A stretch of 64,000 bases of DNA, from NCBI RefSeq assembly GCF_006345825.1, contig NZ_VCIX01000082.1, forward strand, positions 186,001 through 250,000, in the 5' to 3' direction. Below are positions 9,767-19,351 of the stretch, in pieces. The position numbers and the translations under genes were made by a program. Position 1 is the stretch's first letter. The number at the start of each line of letters is the position of its first letter. The DNA is from Paenibacillus paridis (GTDB taxonomy: Bacteria; Bacillota; Bacilli; Paenibacillales; Paenibacillaceae). The notes below the pieces were generated by a model. The model made no database searches. It worked only from the letters and a program-made list of their open reading frames with translations, and was not told the origin of the DNA.

Positions 9767-12700
9767 TCAATCCACCGGAGCTTGCAACAGAATACGCGGA
9801 CTGCTCGTAAGCCCAGTAGGAATAAGCATGTAATGCTCCGCAAATGCCTCTCCCTCTGTTAGCCAGTGACCAGGCCCGTATGCCGCGCTGTATATCGGGT
9901 CCATGTGCAGCGGTCCAAACGTATTTCTCCGCGTCAGAACGACATCCAGCAATACACTCGCTTCCGAGTTCATAATTGCAGTAATATCAGTCCTATTAGG
10001 CTGCCAAGGAATCGTGGTCATTCCTGTCTCTGCACTTCCAACTCTTAGGCATGCACCTTCATAACCGGGAATCTCCAGCTGCACCGAAGCGCCCCTTTCG
10101 GTCGCAAGATGTTTCTTAAGCGGCTCCATTATCGATTCTAATGGGAGTACATAACTCACTGCCCCGCCATAGAACGGCAAACCCTGATCTGCCAAATGAC
10201 CAATGTTCAGCCGATCTGGTAAAGCACCGATGGTTTTCATCGTCCCCACCACCTCAACCCCGAAATGGCCTAACAGATAGAGAGCTTCCAAATCCGTCCC
10301 CTCATCAAAGTCAGCCGTGATTTCAATTCGGTTCTCCCCATTCCGAAGGTATTCCGAGGGAATAGGAAACGTTCGGAACACAGGGTCGATCCACCATCCC
10401 GAATCCTCCTGCAGCTCAAGCGCTCTCCCGTTGACGGAAATTGCTTTTTTCTCCGCTCTTTCTACAGCCAGCCTACAGCCACCGGTAATTTCTGCAGCTG
10501 CATGCTGATAGAAAACATAGGCCAGCGTTAATTGATGCAGCTTGCCCTCTTCCTTTGACTTATGTTTAATGGCATGCCAAGGCTGCACCATATCACCGGA
10601 GCGGAAGGGAAAATCCAGCTCCTGCCTTACTTTACGGTCCAGCTTCAAAATCTCATGTTCCTCCTGCCATTCGCCATCGTTCAACTTATAGGAAGCGCGA
10701 TCCAATACGCAAACATTCGGCTCGTCCAGCGCGTAGGAAAATGAACCTTCCAAATCATATGCAGCCACGGTGCGTAAGCTTGTCCGTGTGGCAAGCGTTT
10801 CTTCCCGATTCCTCGTAATGACATAAACCTTCTCGCCTGACGGAATAAAATCGGCCACTAGCTCCGTTGACCCATCCTTTGTCGTGGCGACTGCTGCGAA
10901 GCGTTCTCCCGTCAAGCAGTTCCAATCCTCCACATAACCAACGTATGGAATGCAGACTTTCGTATCTATATAAGATGCTTCACGGTTAATATTTAGCAAA
11001 ATGACATACGTTTGCTCTTCATCTTGGCGTATTTGCCCGAAGATATCGGCGATGGGGAGCCCCTGTTCATCAAATACAGCCACCTGGTTACCTATATGGT
11101 AAACTCCAATGGAGGAGATCGCTTCTTCATTCAACGGAATTCGCACGGAAAGTCCCGCTAGTTCTCGGCAGCTCTCCGAAGGTTCTGCATCTACATAATC
11201 AGGCGCCTCGCCTGCGAAGATAACCGTCCCTCCATTTTGTTGAAAAACCTCTAACTGGCGCAGCGTGGACGAACGAATCGTCGTCATGCCTGCGACTAGC
11301 ACCGTGCTGTAAGTTGCTTTACCTACCCGAAAAACGGCTTGGCCTGCCTCATCATGTTCGACTGCCGCCAGCCTTTGCAGCATTTCTTCATCCCCATAAT
11401 CAAAATCAATTCGTGAGCCCGACAACCAATTAAATACATTGGCGAACTGCTGCTCAAGCAGCTTGATCTCAGGCGTGTCAGCTTCCAAAGAGTTTGCCCA
11501 GCCCGCCCGAACCTGGCACCATACGCTTTCAATCGGGTGAATCACCAATAAATGGCATATCGGCTCTCCATGGCTTATCACTGTTCCAAGACGCGCAAAA
11601 TACGTTTCCACCGCATGATAATCCGTCCACCACGCCGATTGAAAGGAGATACTTGCAGGATAATCCCGTTTAGACTCGCCTTCCATGGAGTACCAAGACA
11701 AGTGGTGGCATCGCAAATTAATTCCGAACAGGGTTTGCCAATTCCCAACCGCTTTGTGTGCTTCGAGCGGCATTTGCCAGCCTGTACAACCATACAGCTC
11801 GGACAGCAACCACTTTCTCCCAATTTGTCTAGCTACCGATGACAGTTGTTTTGCTACCCAATAACAACGGTTGCCTTCCATAAGGATGTCAATCCCGGGG
11901 TATTCCATATGCTCGTAATAGCGCATAACGGAACCGATCATCGCCGTCTGCGCGCTTAAGGAGTCCTCATGCAGAACATGGCCCGTCAAGATCAACCCGT
12001 TCTTACGGCACCATTCATCAAGCGGCTTCGCATAGCCGTCCAGAAACATCTCCTGGAGCAGATCGACAATATGCCATTTTACTGGCGAGATCTGCCTTCC
12101 TTCCGGCAATAGAAACACTTCTGGCAGCCGATCCAACAGATCATAACCAAATTTGTCCAAGAAGCGCTCGAATAGATTATACGTCCATGGAAGCATATAT
12201 TCGGGAGAATCATTGGAGATGTTAAACTGCGTCATGAGCGGCCCACGATGTGGTTCATCTGTAAATATGCCTGTGACTGCCCCTCCGAACAGCCCTCCAA
12301 TCCTGTCCTTATACTGTTCATGCGTGATTTGAATAAACGCCTCTGTCGCCTCGCGATTCATCGTATCCACATAGGTTTGTCCGTTATAGAAGCTGCTCGG
12401 CTCCATTTCCACAATCTCGAATGCTAAAATGCAAGTGGCGCTCCCTTGGATTAAGGCATCCTCCGCACGTAATCTTCTGCCCTCATAATAGGCATCACCT
12501 TCCAGCCTGCACTCGAAAGCGGCAATCCACGAATCTCGCCATTCCCATTGATCTACCGGGATTTTATACATCTTCACGAACTTCAGCCGAAACCGAGGTT
12601 CCTCTGTGACCATCCCTCCGGCAGTACCGCTTGGCCAGCGGTCTTCATCATACAGCCAAGCCTCCATCCCCCGTTTCTGAGCTTCTTCTGCGCAAACTCT

Positions 12701-12904
12701 CGTCAGTTCAAACCATTCTTCACCGAGGTATTCCGTAATTAATCCCGTCCGTGAGTGCATAAAAAATCCGCCAAAGCCCATCTTCTCGAATACATCGATC
12801 TGTCTAATTAACTCGTCCTGCGTAAGCTCTCCATTCCATGACCAAAAGGGCTTACCCCGGTATTCATTACTTGGATTTACAAACGACGAATAAAGTTCTT
12901 TCAT
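9767..12904 (-). CDS. GH106-like glycoside hydrolase (putative alpha-L-rhamnosidase)
   Basis: About 1045 residues without a signal peptide. The N-terminus has the GH106 family look: KPFWSWNGEL, QIDVFEKMGFGGFFMHSRTG, WLYDEDRWPSG, then FTDEPHRGP near residue 217. A glutamine-amidotransferase-like middle (residues about 540-620) and beta-sandwich, GH2-like domains follow. GH106 enzymes remove alpha-L-rhamnose, but this family contains many uncharacterised relatives, so the substrate is only probable. The ATG at 12904 has AAAGGAG ten bases before it; the longer frame from a TTG at 12943 has no ribosome site. It sits between two permease genes and another glycosidase in the operon. Cytoplasmic location fits with breakdown after import. 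Confidence 0.82.
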   Translation of the reverse strand: MKELYSSFVNPSNEYRGKPFWSWNGELTQDELIRQIDVFEKMGFGGFFMHSRTGLITEYLGEEWFELTRVCAEEAQKRGMEAWLYDEDRWPSGTAGGMVTEEPRFRLKFVKMYKIPVDQWEWRDSWIAAFECRLEGDAYYEGRRLRAEDALIQGSATCILAFEIVEMEPSSFYNGQTYVDTMNREATEAFIQITHEQYKDRIGGLFGGAVTGIFTDEPHRGPLMTQFNISNDSPEYMLPWTYNLFERFLDKFGYDLLDRLPEVFLLPEGRQISPVKWHIVDLLQEMFLDGYAKPLDEWCRKNGLILTGHVLHEDSLSAQTAMIGSVMRYYEHMEYPGIDILMEGNRCYWVAKQLSSVARQIGRKWLLSELYGCTGWQMPLEAHKAVGNWQTLFGINLRCHHLSWYSMEGESKRDYPASISFQSAWWTDYHAVETYFARLGTVISHGEPICHLLVIHPIESVWCQVRAGWANSLEADTPEIKLLEQQFANVFNWLSGSRIDFDYGDEEMLQRLAAVEHDEAGQAVFRVGKATYSTVLVAGMTTIRSSTLRQLEVFQQNGGTVIFAGEAPDYVDAEPSESCRELAGLSVRIPLNEEAISSIGVYHIGNQVAVFDEQGLPIADIFGQIRQDEEQTYVILLNINREASYIDTKVCIPYVGYVEDWNCLTGERFAAVATTKDGSTELVADFIPSGEKVYVITRNREETLATRTSLRTVAAYDLEGSFSYALDEPNVCVLDRASYKLNDGEWQEEHEILKLDRKVRQELDFPFRSGDMVQPWHAIKHKSKEEGKLHQLTLAYVFYQHAAAEITGGCRLAVERAEKKAISVNGRALELQEDSGWWIDPVFRTFPIPSEYLRNGENRIEITADFDEGTDLEALYLLGHFGVEVVGTMKTIGALPDRLNIGHLADQGLPFYGGAVSYVLPLESIMEPLKKHLATERGASVQLEIPGYEGACLRVGSAETGMTTIPWQPNRTDITAIMNSEASVLLDVVLTRRNTFGPLHMDPIYSAAYGPGHWLTEGEAFAEHYMLIPTGLTSSPRILLQAPVD

Positions 12905-12966
12905 ATCCGTTAGGCTCCTTTGCTCCTGGTTTTCGGAAATCAACTGGTTCTGCCGGAGAATGCTAC

Positions 12967-13998
12967 CTATTCCACAATGCCAGTCCGTTCAATTCCTTCG
13001 ACGAAATATCTTTGTGCAAACAAATACAATACGAGCGGCGGCAAAATAATAAGGAACGCTGCAGCCATCTTGATCGGTTCATTCACGTCTACGACAACAT
13101 TTGTCAAACCGGAGGATGAACCGCTCAAATAATTCAAATTGGACTGAAGATGCTGAAGGCTTAGCGATAATGGGTAAAAGTCAGCGCCCTTCAAATAGAG
13201 GGCAGGCTCGAAATAATCATTCCAATGCCATACGAAAGAAAACAAAAATACAATTAATAGCGCTGGCCGAGAAAGCGGAATCATGATTTTCCAGAAGGTT
13301 CGTATCGCTCCAGCCCCATCCATCCTCGCCGATTCTTCCAGCTCTTTGGGCAGTGTAGAGAAAAACTGACGGAAGATAATGATGAACAACGAACCTTTAA
13401 TCCCTTGTGCAACAATGGCAGGCACAATAAAGGGAAGCACCGTATTGAGCCATCCAAGCTTAACGTAAGTGACGTAAAGCGGAATAACGAGCGTTTGCTG
13501 GGGAATAAGAAAGGTCAAAATGACAATGGCGAACCATATTTTCTTCCCCGGAATATAGAGCCGAGCAAAAGCATACCCCGTAACGCCACAGGCAATCGTC
13601 TGAAGCACAGCAGCGGATAGGGCGATAAATGCCGTAATGCCCAGCGATCTCCAGTACTTCAAGCCGTCAATAGCCTTCCCGTAATTCAACCATTCGAATT
13701 GTCTTGGAATCCATTGAATGGATGTATCAAGCAGATCGGGCAGCGTCTTCACCGAGGTAGACATCATATAAAGCAACGGCTTTACATATAACACGGCGAT
13801 CGAAATCAGGATAATCACCAATAAAGCTTTAAATAATAAGCCATCATTGACTTGTCTCCCTATAACCGCAACGCGGACTCGCTCAGGAATATGCTTGCGT
13901 ATCAAGTAATCCCTGAAGCGATTCAGCATGCCCGGCTGTGTGTCTTCCTGCTCCGACGGCTTCTGCGTGAACTGCGACTGTGATTTCACTGTCCTCAC
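12967..13998 (-). CDS. Carbohydrate ABC transporter permease, MalG type (second importer)
   Basis: An inner-membrane permease of 343 residues with six or so hydrophobic segments beginning near residue 57 and the EAA loop ESARMDGAGA near residue 233, which contacts the ATPase. The N-terminus is about 50 residues longer than usual and polar, hence cytoplasmic. The GTG start overlaps the stop of the MalF-type partner by four bases, behind GGGAG; a GTG three codons later is also possible. Together with that partner it forms a second permease pair within the same operon, although only one ATPase gene is present. Confidence 0.9.
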   Translation of the reverse strand: MRTVKSQSQFTQKPSEQEDTQPGMLNRFRDYLIRKHIPERVRVAVIGRQVNDGLLFKALLVIILISIAVLYVKPLLYMMSTSVKTLPDLLDTSIQWIPRQFEWLNYGKAIDGLKYWRSLGITAFIALSAAVLQTIACGVTGYAFARLYIPGKKIWFAIVILTFLIPQQTLVIPLYVTYVKLGWLNTVLPFIVPAIVAQGIKGSLFIIIFRQFFSTLPKELEESARMDGAGAIRTFWKIMIPLSRPALLIVFLFSFVWHWNDYFEPALYLKGADFYPLSLSLQHLQSNLNYLSGSSSGLTNVVVDVNEPIKMAAAFLIILPPLVLYLFAQRYFVEGIERTGIVE

Positions 13999-14912
13999 CT
14001 TTTCTCCCTATTAGTCTGTTTGGTGAATCGTGCAAGAACGAGAATGGGAACGATTGTGACGGCGCAATAGATCCATCCCAGTGCACTGGCATAGCCGTAC
14101 CCCGTTTCTACATCACTCATGTTATTCATGATATGTTCAATGATTGGGTTAAACGGGCTTGTCGCCTGATCTACCAGCGTATAGATTAAATTAAGCACAA
14201 TGAAGGGTACGATGACAGGAAACGTAATCTTCCAAAACGATTCCCATGGCGTGACCCCGTCAATCCGAGCGGCTTCGAACGTAGACTTGGGAATCGTCTG
14301 AAAGGCCGCCAGAAAAATAATAATTTGAATCCCACTACTCCATAAAATGATAATAAACCGTGATATCACCGATAGGATCGTGCCTGCAATGCCGGGTGAA
14401 AACATGCCGTAAATGAATCCTTCGATATCGTACTGCTCCCCAAAGGGAATAGACCCTTGCCCCTGAGAGAATAATTCCGTTAGCACTTCTCCTGTAGCAA
14501 AAATAACAGGCAGGAAAAAAATCATTCGGAAAAACATTCTGCCACGGAATTTCTGATTGAGCATAACCGCCACCAGCAAAGAAAAAATAACGGTAATCGG
14601 AACAATAAACAGAAGTTCTCGCAGAAATGAAAGCATCTCGATGGGGAAAATATTGTCTTTCAGAAAGGAATAACTGTAATTCCCCCACCCTATCCATTCA
14701 TAGGCGAGGCCCGAACCATCCTTAGCTACGGACACTTTATGAAAGCTGATGTAGATGGAATAGAATATCGGATAACAGACGAAACATCCGATACCGATAA
14801 GCCAAGGCGTTAAAAACAAGTAGCCGCGCAATGCTTCCCGGCCTCTCTGCCTGCCTCTGTTACGGTTATGTTCCCTTGCACTCATGACAGCTCCGGGTTG
14901 CGATTTCGCCAT
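13995..14912 (-). CDS. Carbohydrate ABC transporter permease, MalF/UgpA type (second importer)
   Basis: A 305-residue inner-membrane protein with six transmembrane segments and the EAA loop EAARIDGVTP near residue 215. A short basic N-terminus (NRNRGRQRGR) precedes the first segment, consistent with the inside-positive rule. The ATG overlaps the TAA of the DUF5696 gene by one base and has GGAGGG before it. It forms a heterodimer with the following MalG-type gene. Confidence 0.9.
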   Translation of the reverse strand: MAKSQPGAVMSAREHNRNRGRQRGREALRGYLFLTPWLIGIGCFVCYPIFYSIYISFHKVSVAKDGSGLAYEWIGWGNYSYSFLKDNIFPIEMLSFLRELLFIVPITVIFSLLVAVMLNQKFRGRMFFRMIFFLPVIFATGEVLTELFSQGQGSIPFGEQYDIEGFIYGMFSPGIAGTILSVISRFIIILWSSGIQIIIFLAAFQTIPKSTFEAARIDGVTPWESFWKITFPVIVPFIVLNLIYTLVDQATSPFNPIIEHIMNNMSDVETGYGYASALGWIYCAVTIVPILVLARFTKQTNREKR

Positions 14913-17239
14913 TATTCACTTCCCTCCTGGATGACCTTGAATGTCGAAGCACCAATGCTTACGCCTTCTGCTTCGAACGGTTGGTTATTATAATTGACCC
15001 ATACTTTGCGGCCACCTTCGTAGCTCGTTTCATAAACACCTTCTGATACTTTCCGATGTCCTTCAATAAAGCTGGCCCAGACATCTGTCCCCGAAGCCTG
15101 ATAAGCCCCATATTCCTCAACCATTTTCTCCCTAAGGGTATCGAATTGAGCGCTGAACAAAGAGGCAAAATTTGTTCTCTTCATCACACGCGGATCACTC
15201 TCCATCACCATATAGGTCGGTAATGCCCCATATTCAATATCCCTCAAAAACTCGTTAACCGGATCCCTTCGAACATTTCCTGCATTTCCCGAATAAGTAG
15301 CCAGTCCGTGAATGGCAATCGGGAAAAATGGGACTTGCTCATCTACAATCAGGTCGTAGTTGGAATCAAGCGGCATGCCGCTTAGGTAATCGGCATGTCC
15401 CAAACTATAGGCAGCTGCACTCGCCTGCACGGATCCGAGCTCGCTGGATGCTTCATCCAGCATAGCCTGCAATGCGCTAATTGATGTCTCGCGATTCACG
15501 CGATTCTCTTTTCTGAAATCACTGAACCCATGACTGTAGGTTTGAACATGCACGCCACCTATGCCCAATTGCTTCAATTCCGCCAATGTAGCTCCCCACT
15601 TTTTCTTGGCTTGAAGAGGATTCATGAAATAGAAATTCCGAGCTTGAGCATCGTCGTACCAATCCCCTTGCTGACTCCAGCTAACGATCGTCCCGTTAAT
15701 ATTTTTAATCGCATCGTCACGGACCGAGAATCCATTCGAACTTTTATCCGTTGCATAGAACGGTGCATCATTGATGGAAATCGGAATGTGAAGCGTGTCC
15801 AAGGCTGCTTTGAAGTCTCGAAAGCCGCTTTCGCCGCCAATCTTGCCTTCAATGGGGAAGCGATCCGGCAAACGCCCGGGAAATCCACCGCTGTTCCAGC
15901 CTGTTAGGCTCACGTCCAGCTTCGTTATGCCGTCTTGAACCAGATTATCCACAATGTCAGCAGCTTCCTTAAAAGTAGTACCTACCACAAGGCTCTCCCC
16001 TATCGGCCCCCGCTCCGCAGCACTCATAACAAAGTTCAACATTAAAGGGGGAACGCCTTGTCCAAAATCAGCACCTTTTCTAGCTTTAAGCGCCTGCACG
16101 TTCTGGTGCTTCATTAAATACGAACGATATTGCTGCGCCATTCCGACGTAATCAGATTTCCCCTTCTCCGTTATCAGATAACGTAATTTTATTTTGCTAG
16201 GCGCTAGGGAAGACTCATACGTATTTTTGAAATGATCATCACTCAAACCGATGGGCTGGTAATAGTAGTTCCTCAGCATAATTCGAGTATGGACCTCATT
16301 AAACATAGTGTTAACGCCGGCCGGAGCCGCTAGAATAGCTGTTTTCGGCGCTCCCTGTTCGATAATCGCGATAAAGCTATCCGTCCCGCGGTTCAGCCCG
16401 AATATCGGAAAAGCAATGTCCGTACGGTTCTCATAAGCACTAACGGTCGATACAGCCGGATCGTAACCATAGACCGGAAAGGAGTATGGCATGAGTTGGT
16501 CGTTATCCTCTTGATTAAACCGAATTAGCGCTCCTGGGCCGTCCGGAACAAACAGATAGCCGTCTGGCCCATCCAGCGATGCCCCAAAAAACGGCAACAA
16601 GTCCATGCTGACCAGTCGTTTCCCGCCATTTTCCCATATGCCTTCCTCAGGCATGCTGACTATCAATTCTCCATCTTCAATGGCGTATTTGACGTAGAAA
16701 GTGAAACCAAGCGCATCCAAGGTATAGAGAACGCCTACCCCTCGCTCCAACGCCACCCATTCCACCTTAGCTTTCTGCTCAACCGTATTGGTCACTTTTT
16801 CGTTGGATTGCCCTTCGTCCAAGTAACGGAACAAAATCGGCGCCTCCAAGTTGGTTGCCCAGATTCCTTTTCCCTCCGCCTTAGCAAGCTCTTCTTTACC
16901 AGGATTGCTTAGCCAAAATGCCCCCGTAGCCTGATTTTCCAATGCGATCTGTCCCAGCAAGGGCTCCAGCCACAGCGCCGCGCCGGACTGTTCTGCCATC
17001 TTGAACCAGGTTCTCCCCCCGATTATTCGAGCTTCTCCCTGAGGCTGTTCGGTTTGGACATTAAGAGCTTCCATGTAGGCATGTGCCTTCTTAGCATCGT
17101 ACGTTCCAGATGCCGGATTCCCGCTATCCGAAGTGAAGATAATCAGAGCAATAGCTAAAGCAGCTGCCCCGATGAAGATTAAAGCAGATCTTATCCCAAG
17201 CAGCCCGCGCTTGCTGACTTGAAAGATTTTGTTAAACAC
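14912..17239 (-). CDS. Membrane-anchored DUF5696 protein
   Basis: A 775-residue protein that begins with a basic stretch and a single membrane anchor at about residues 15-35 (ALIFIGAAALAIALIIF), so the rest lies outside the cell. The body resembles DUF5696, a family of unknown function found in Paenibacillaceae carbohydrate operons. It contains a region of alternating strands and helices (LDVSLTGWNSGG, PISINDAPFYATD, GGVHVQTYSHGF, LGHADYLSG) that looks like a TIM-barrel glycosidase; Asp and Glu residues are available but catalysis is unproven. The GTG start has an excellent GGAGGTGAT and overlaps the stop of the NHL-Yip1 gene. It lies between that gene and the second permease pair, which suggests a surface role beside the importer. 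Confidence 0.8.
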   Translation of the reverse strand: MFNKIFQVSKRGLLGIRSALIFIGAAALAIALIIFTSDSGNPASGTYDAKKAHAYMEALNVQTEQPQGEARIIGGRTWFKMAEQSGAALWLEPLLGQIALENQATGAFWLSNPGKEELAKAEGKGIWATNLEAPILFRYLDEGQSNEKVTNTVEQKAKVEWVALERGVGVLYTLDALGFTFYVKYAIEDGELIVSMPEEGIWENGGKRLVSMDLLPFFGASLDGPDGYLFVPDGPGALIRFNQEDNDQLMPYSFPVYGYDPAVSTVSAYENRTDIAFPIFGLNRGTDSFIAIIEQGAPKTAILAAPAGVNTMFNEVHTRIMLRNYYYQPIGLSDDHFKNTYESSLAPSKIKLRYLITEKGKSDYVGMAQQYRSYLMKHQNVQALKARKGADFGQGVPPLMLNFVMSAAERGPIGESLVVGTTFKEAADIVDNLVQDGITKLDVSLTGWNSGGFPGRLPDRFPIEGKIGGESGFRDFKAALDTLHIPISINDAPFYATDKSSNGFSVRDDAIKNINGTIVSWSQQGDWYDDAQARNFYFMNPLQAKKKWGATLAELKQLGIGGVHVQTYSHGFSDFRKENRVNRETSISALQAMLDEASSELGSVQASAAAYSLGHADYLSGMPLDSNYDLIVDEQVPFFPIAIHGLATYSGNAGNVRRDPVNEFLRDIEYGALPTYMVMESDPRVMKRTNFASLFSAQFDTLREKMVEEYGAYQASGTDVWASFIEGHRKVSEGVYETSYEGGRKVWVNYNNQPFEAEGVSIGASTFKVIQEGSE

Positions 17240-19334
17240 GGGCCATCACCTCCCGACCAAGTACAACAAAGAAATCAATCGCCTGATAAACAAGCCCGAT
17301 CAGCACGAAGCCAAACATCCAGATGCATCCCATCGTAAACAAGGAGACGACGACCATCTGTATCGCCTCTTTTAAGTTATAATTTTGCACAGCCTGTGTA
17401 GCCATAAAGAAGAGCAAAAGCACCCAGATCTGGATGACAACAATGCCCGAGGTATATAAAATGCTTTCCTGCAGCGTCAAGATGTTGGACAATAGTTTCA
17501 GTGGAAGCGTAAGAACAATGTAGGGTATCATGGCATACGCATTTACAATAAAGACATTGCGAATGGTGCCTTCTCCTTTCATCACCGATCCAATCAAATA
17601 GCTCGACAGAACCCACAGCAGCCAAGGGACAAAGTAGGCTACCGCTTCCGATGCCAAACTTATATCATGGAATGCGGATTCCGAGAAAATAAAACCGACC
17701 GCCCATTGCCCAGCAACGAGTACCATGTAACCGACAACAATAAGAACACTAGCAAACATAAGAGGAATGCTCTGATTCTCAGCTATTTCTCCCATAACAT
17801 AAGACGGCCTTCGGAGCACAAGCCCTGCAAGCTTAAAGGCAGTTCCCCATCGCCCTGTCAACCGCTTGCGCTTTTCTGCTTTAGGGGCCTTTCTTGCACG
17901 CCTCCGAAGGATAGACCGTATTGCAAACCATGCTGCTAATATCACGCATATCGTCGTCATTGCCCAGCCAAAATCTCTCATTAGCACATTCATCCGGAGC
18001 TGCCAGTAGGATTCCGAATAGCCTACTTTGTCATTCGCCAGCTCGAAGTGGCGCATGGACTGCTCATACTGCCCAGCATTATATTCCGCTTTGGCAATGC
18101 CCTGATAGGAACGGTCATACATCCCGTCCAGCTTTAAAATTTCTTGCCAACTCTCCAGACTTTTTGCGTATTCACCGCGCGTATACATAGAGACCGCCCC
18201 ATGAACAAGGTCTCCGAATGCCGTACGGCTAAACACCTGTATATTGCTCAGTTCCCCGTCTGACACAAGGATCTGCCCTTTGCTGTTGACAACCACGCTG
18301 GTCGCTCTCTTAAATAAACCCATTTGCTGCGTGCTCTTAGCTGCATTCCCGAAGCGGAATAGCAGTTTGCCTTCTTGATCAAACTGATAGATCCTTCCCC
18401 CCGCTGACTCAATGACGGTAATAATTCCATTTTCGTCTACGTAAGCATCCTGCATCGAGAACCGGTCAAGCGGACCCAGCCATGGCGCGAAGTTTGTCCC
18501 GCCCAGCAGGTCGATTCCGCCGAAATTCAGCTTTCTGAGCTGTCCGCTTGTTAAGTCCCGATTTAAGGTATAAATGAATCCGCGCTTATCGTTCGTCATA
18601 TTCATGACAGCACCCGGCAAATTAGCCTCTTCTGCCTTTAATTGCTCCTCGGTGTAGTACTTTCTTTTGATACGCGTAATCCAGTCCGACTTCACTTTGT
18701 TGGCTCCAAAGAAACCTGAGAACTCGCCATCCGGGTCCAACTGCAGCAAACCTCTGTATCCGCCTTTGGTGACAATATACAGATATCCACGGGCATCCAT
18801 GATGACTTTTGTTGGAATGTACGTAAATGTGGAAGGAATCAGGTCAGACTTTGGAGCAACAAATTCCTTCTGATATGCCCCTTCCTTATTAAAGACCGCA
18901 ATTCTCCTGCTGCCGGAATCCGCAACGTAGATATCGCCTTCCTCCGTAACAAATACCCCCTCAGGACGCCTCAGCTTTTCCTTGGCATTGCGTCCCTTCT
19001 CATCTTCTCCCGGTTCAAGGGCGGACGGTATCGTACGGATAACCTTTCCATTCCGGTCCAGATGAACGATACGGTCATTCCCTGTATCGGCAACGTACAA
19101 TTCATCCTTCTCCGTAATGAATATATCCTCTGGACCGTTAAATCCTCCCCATACTTCGAGAGGAACATAGGCATCCGGGGTCAGAATTCGCTGGCCGTTC
19201 GCATCACTGGAGATGGTTGAATACGGTAGACTGGCTTCCGCAACGCCCCACGGCGTGACAGCAGTAACAATTAGCAATAAGTACGCAATACGCCGAAATA
19301 ATTTTCCAGGCCTACAGCTCGACGTGATTCCCAC
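17232..19334 (-). CDS. NHL beta-propeller, TPR and Yip1 membrane fusion protein
   Basis: About 700 residues with an unusual domain order. A signal peptide (residues 1-35) is followed by NHL repeats to about residue 365 (GPEDIFITEKDELYVADTGN, RPEGVFVTEEGDIYVADSGS), a TPR-like helical part (residues about 380-450), one membrane segment near 465-482, a very basic stretch RRRARKAPKAEKRKR, and a Yip1-type domain with four or five segments at the C-terminus. The positive stretch places the propeller and TPR outside and Yip1 in the membrane. The start chosen is GTG 19334 with GGGGAG nine bases before it; an upstream GTG at 19355 overlaps the previous stop but has a weak site. It may be a surface scaffold for the importer or the DUF5696 protein; this is inference. 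Confidence 0.8.
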   Translation of the reverse strand: MGITSSCRPGKLFRRIAYLLLIVTAVTPWGVAEASLPYSTISSDANGQRILTPDAYVPLEVWGGFNGPEDIFITEKDELYVADTGNDRIVHLDRNGKVIRTIPSALEPGEDEKGRNAKEKLRRPEGVFVTEEGDIYVADSGSRRIAVFNKEGAYQKEFVAPKSDLIPSTFTYIPTKVIMDARGYLYIVTKGGYRGLLQLDPDGEFSGFFGANKVKSDWITRIKRKYYTEEQLKAEEANLPGAVMNMTNDKRGFIYTLNRDLTSGQLRKLNFGGIDLLGGTNFAPWLGPLDRFSMQDAYVDENGIITVIESAGGRIYQFDQEGKLLFRFGNAAKSTQQMGLFKRATSVVVNSKGQILVSDGELSNIQVFSRTAFGDLVHGAVSMYTRGEYAKSLESWQEILKLDGMYDRSYQGIAKAEYNAGQYEQSMRHFELANDKVGYSESYWQLRMNVLMRDFGWAMTTICVILAAWFAIRSILRRRARKAPKAEKRKRLTGRWGTAFKLAGLVLRRPSYVMGEIAENQSIPLMFASVLIVVGYMVLVAGQWAVGFIFSESAFHDISLASEAVAYFVPWLLWVLSSYLIGSVMKGEGTIRNVFIVNAYAMIPYIVLTLPLKLLSNILTLQESILYTSGIVVIQIWVLLLFFMATQAVQNYNLKEAIQMVVVSLFTMGCIWMFGFVLIGLVYQAIDFFVVLGREVMARV

Positions 19335-19351
19335 ACAAGTTCTCTCCCCTC

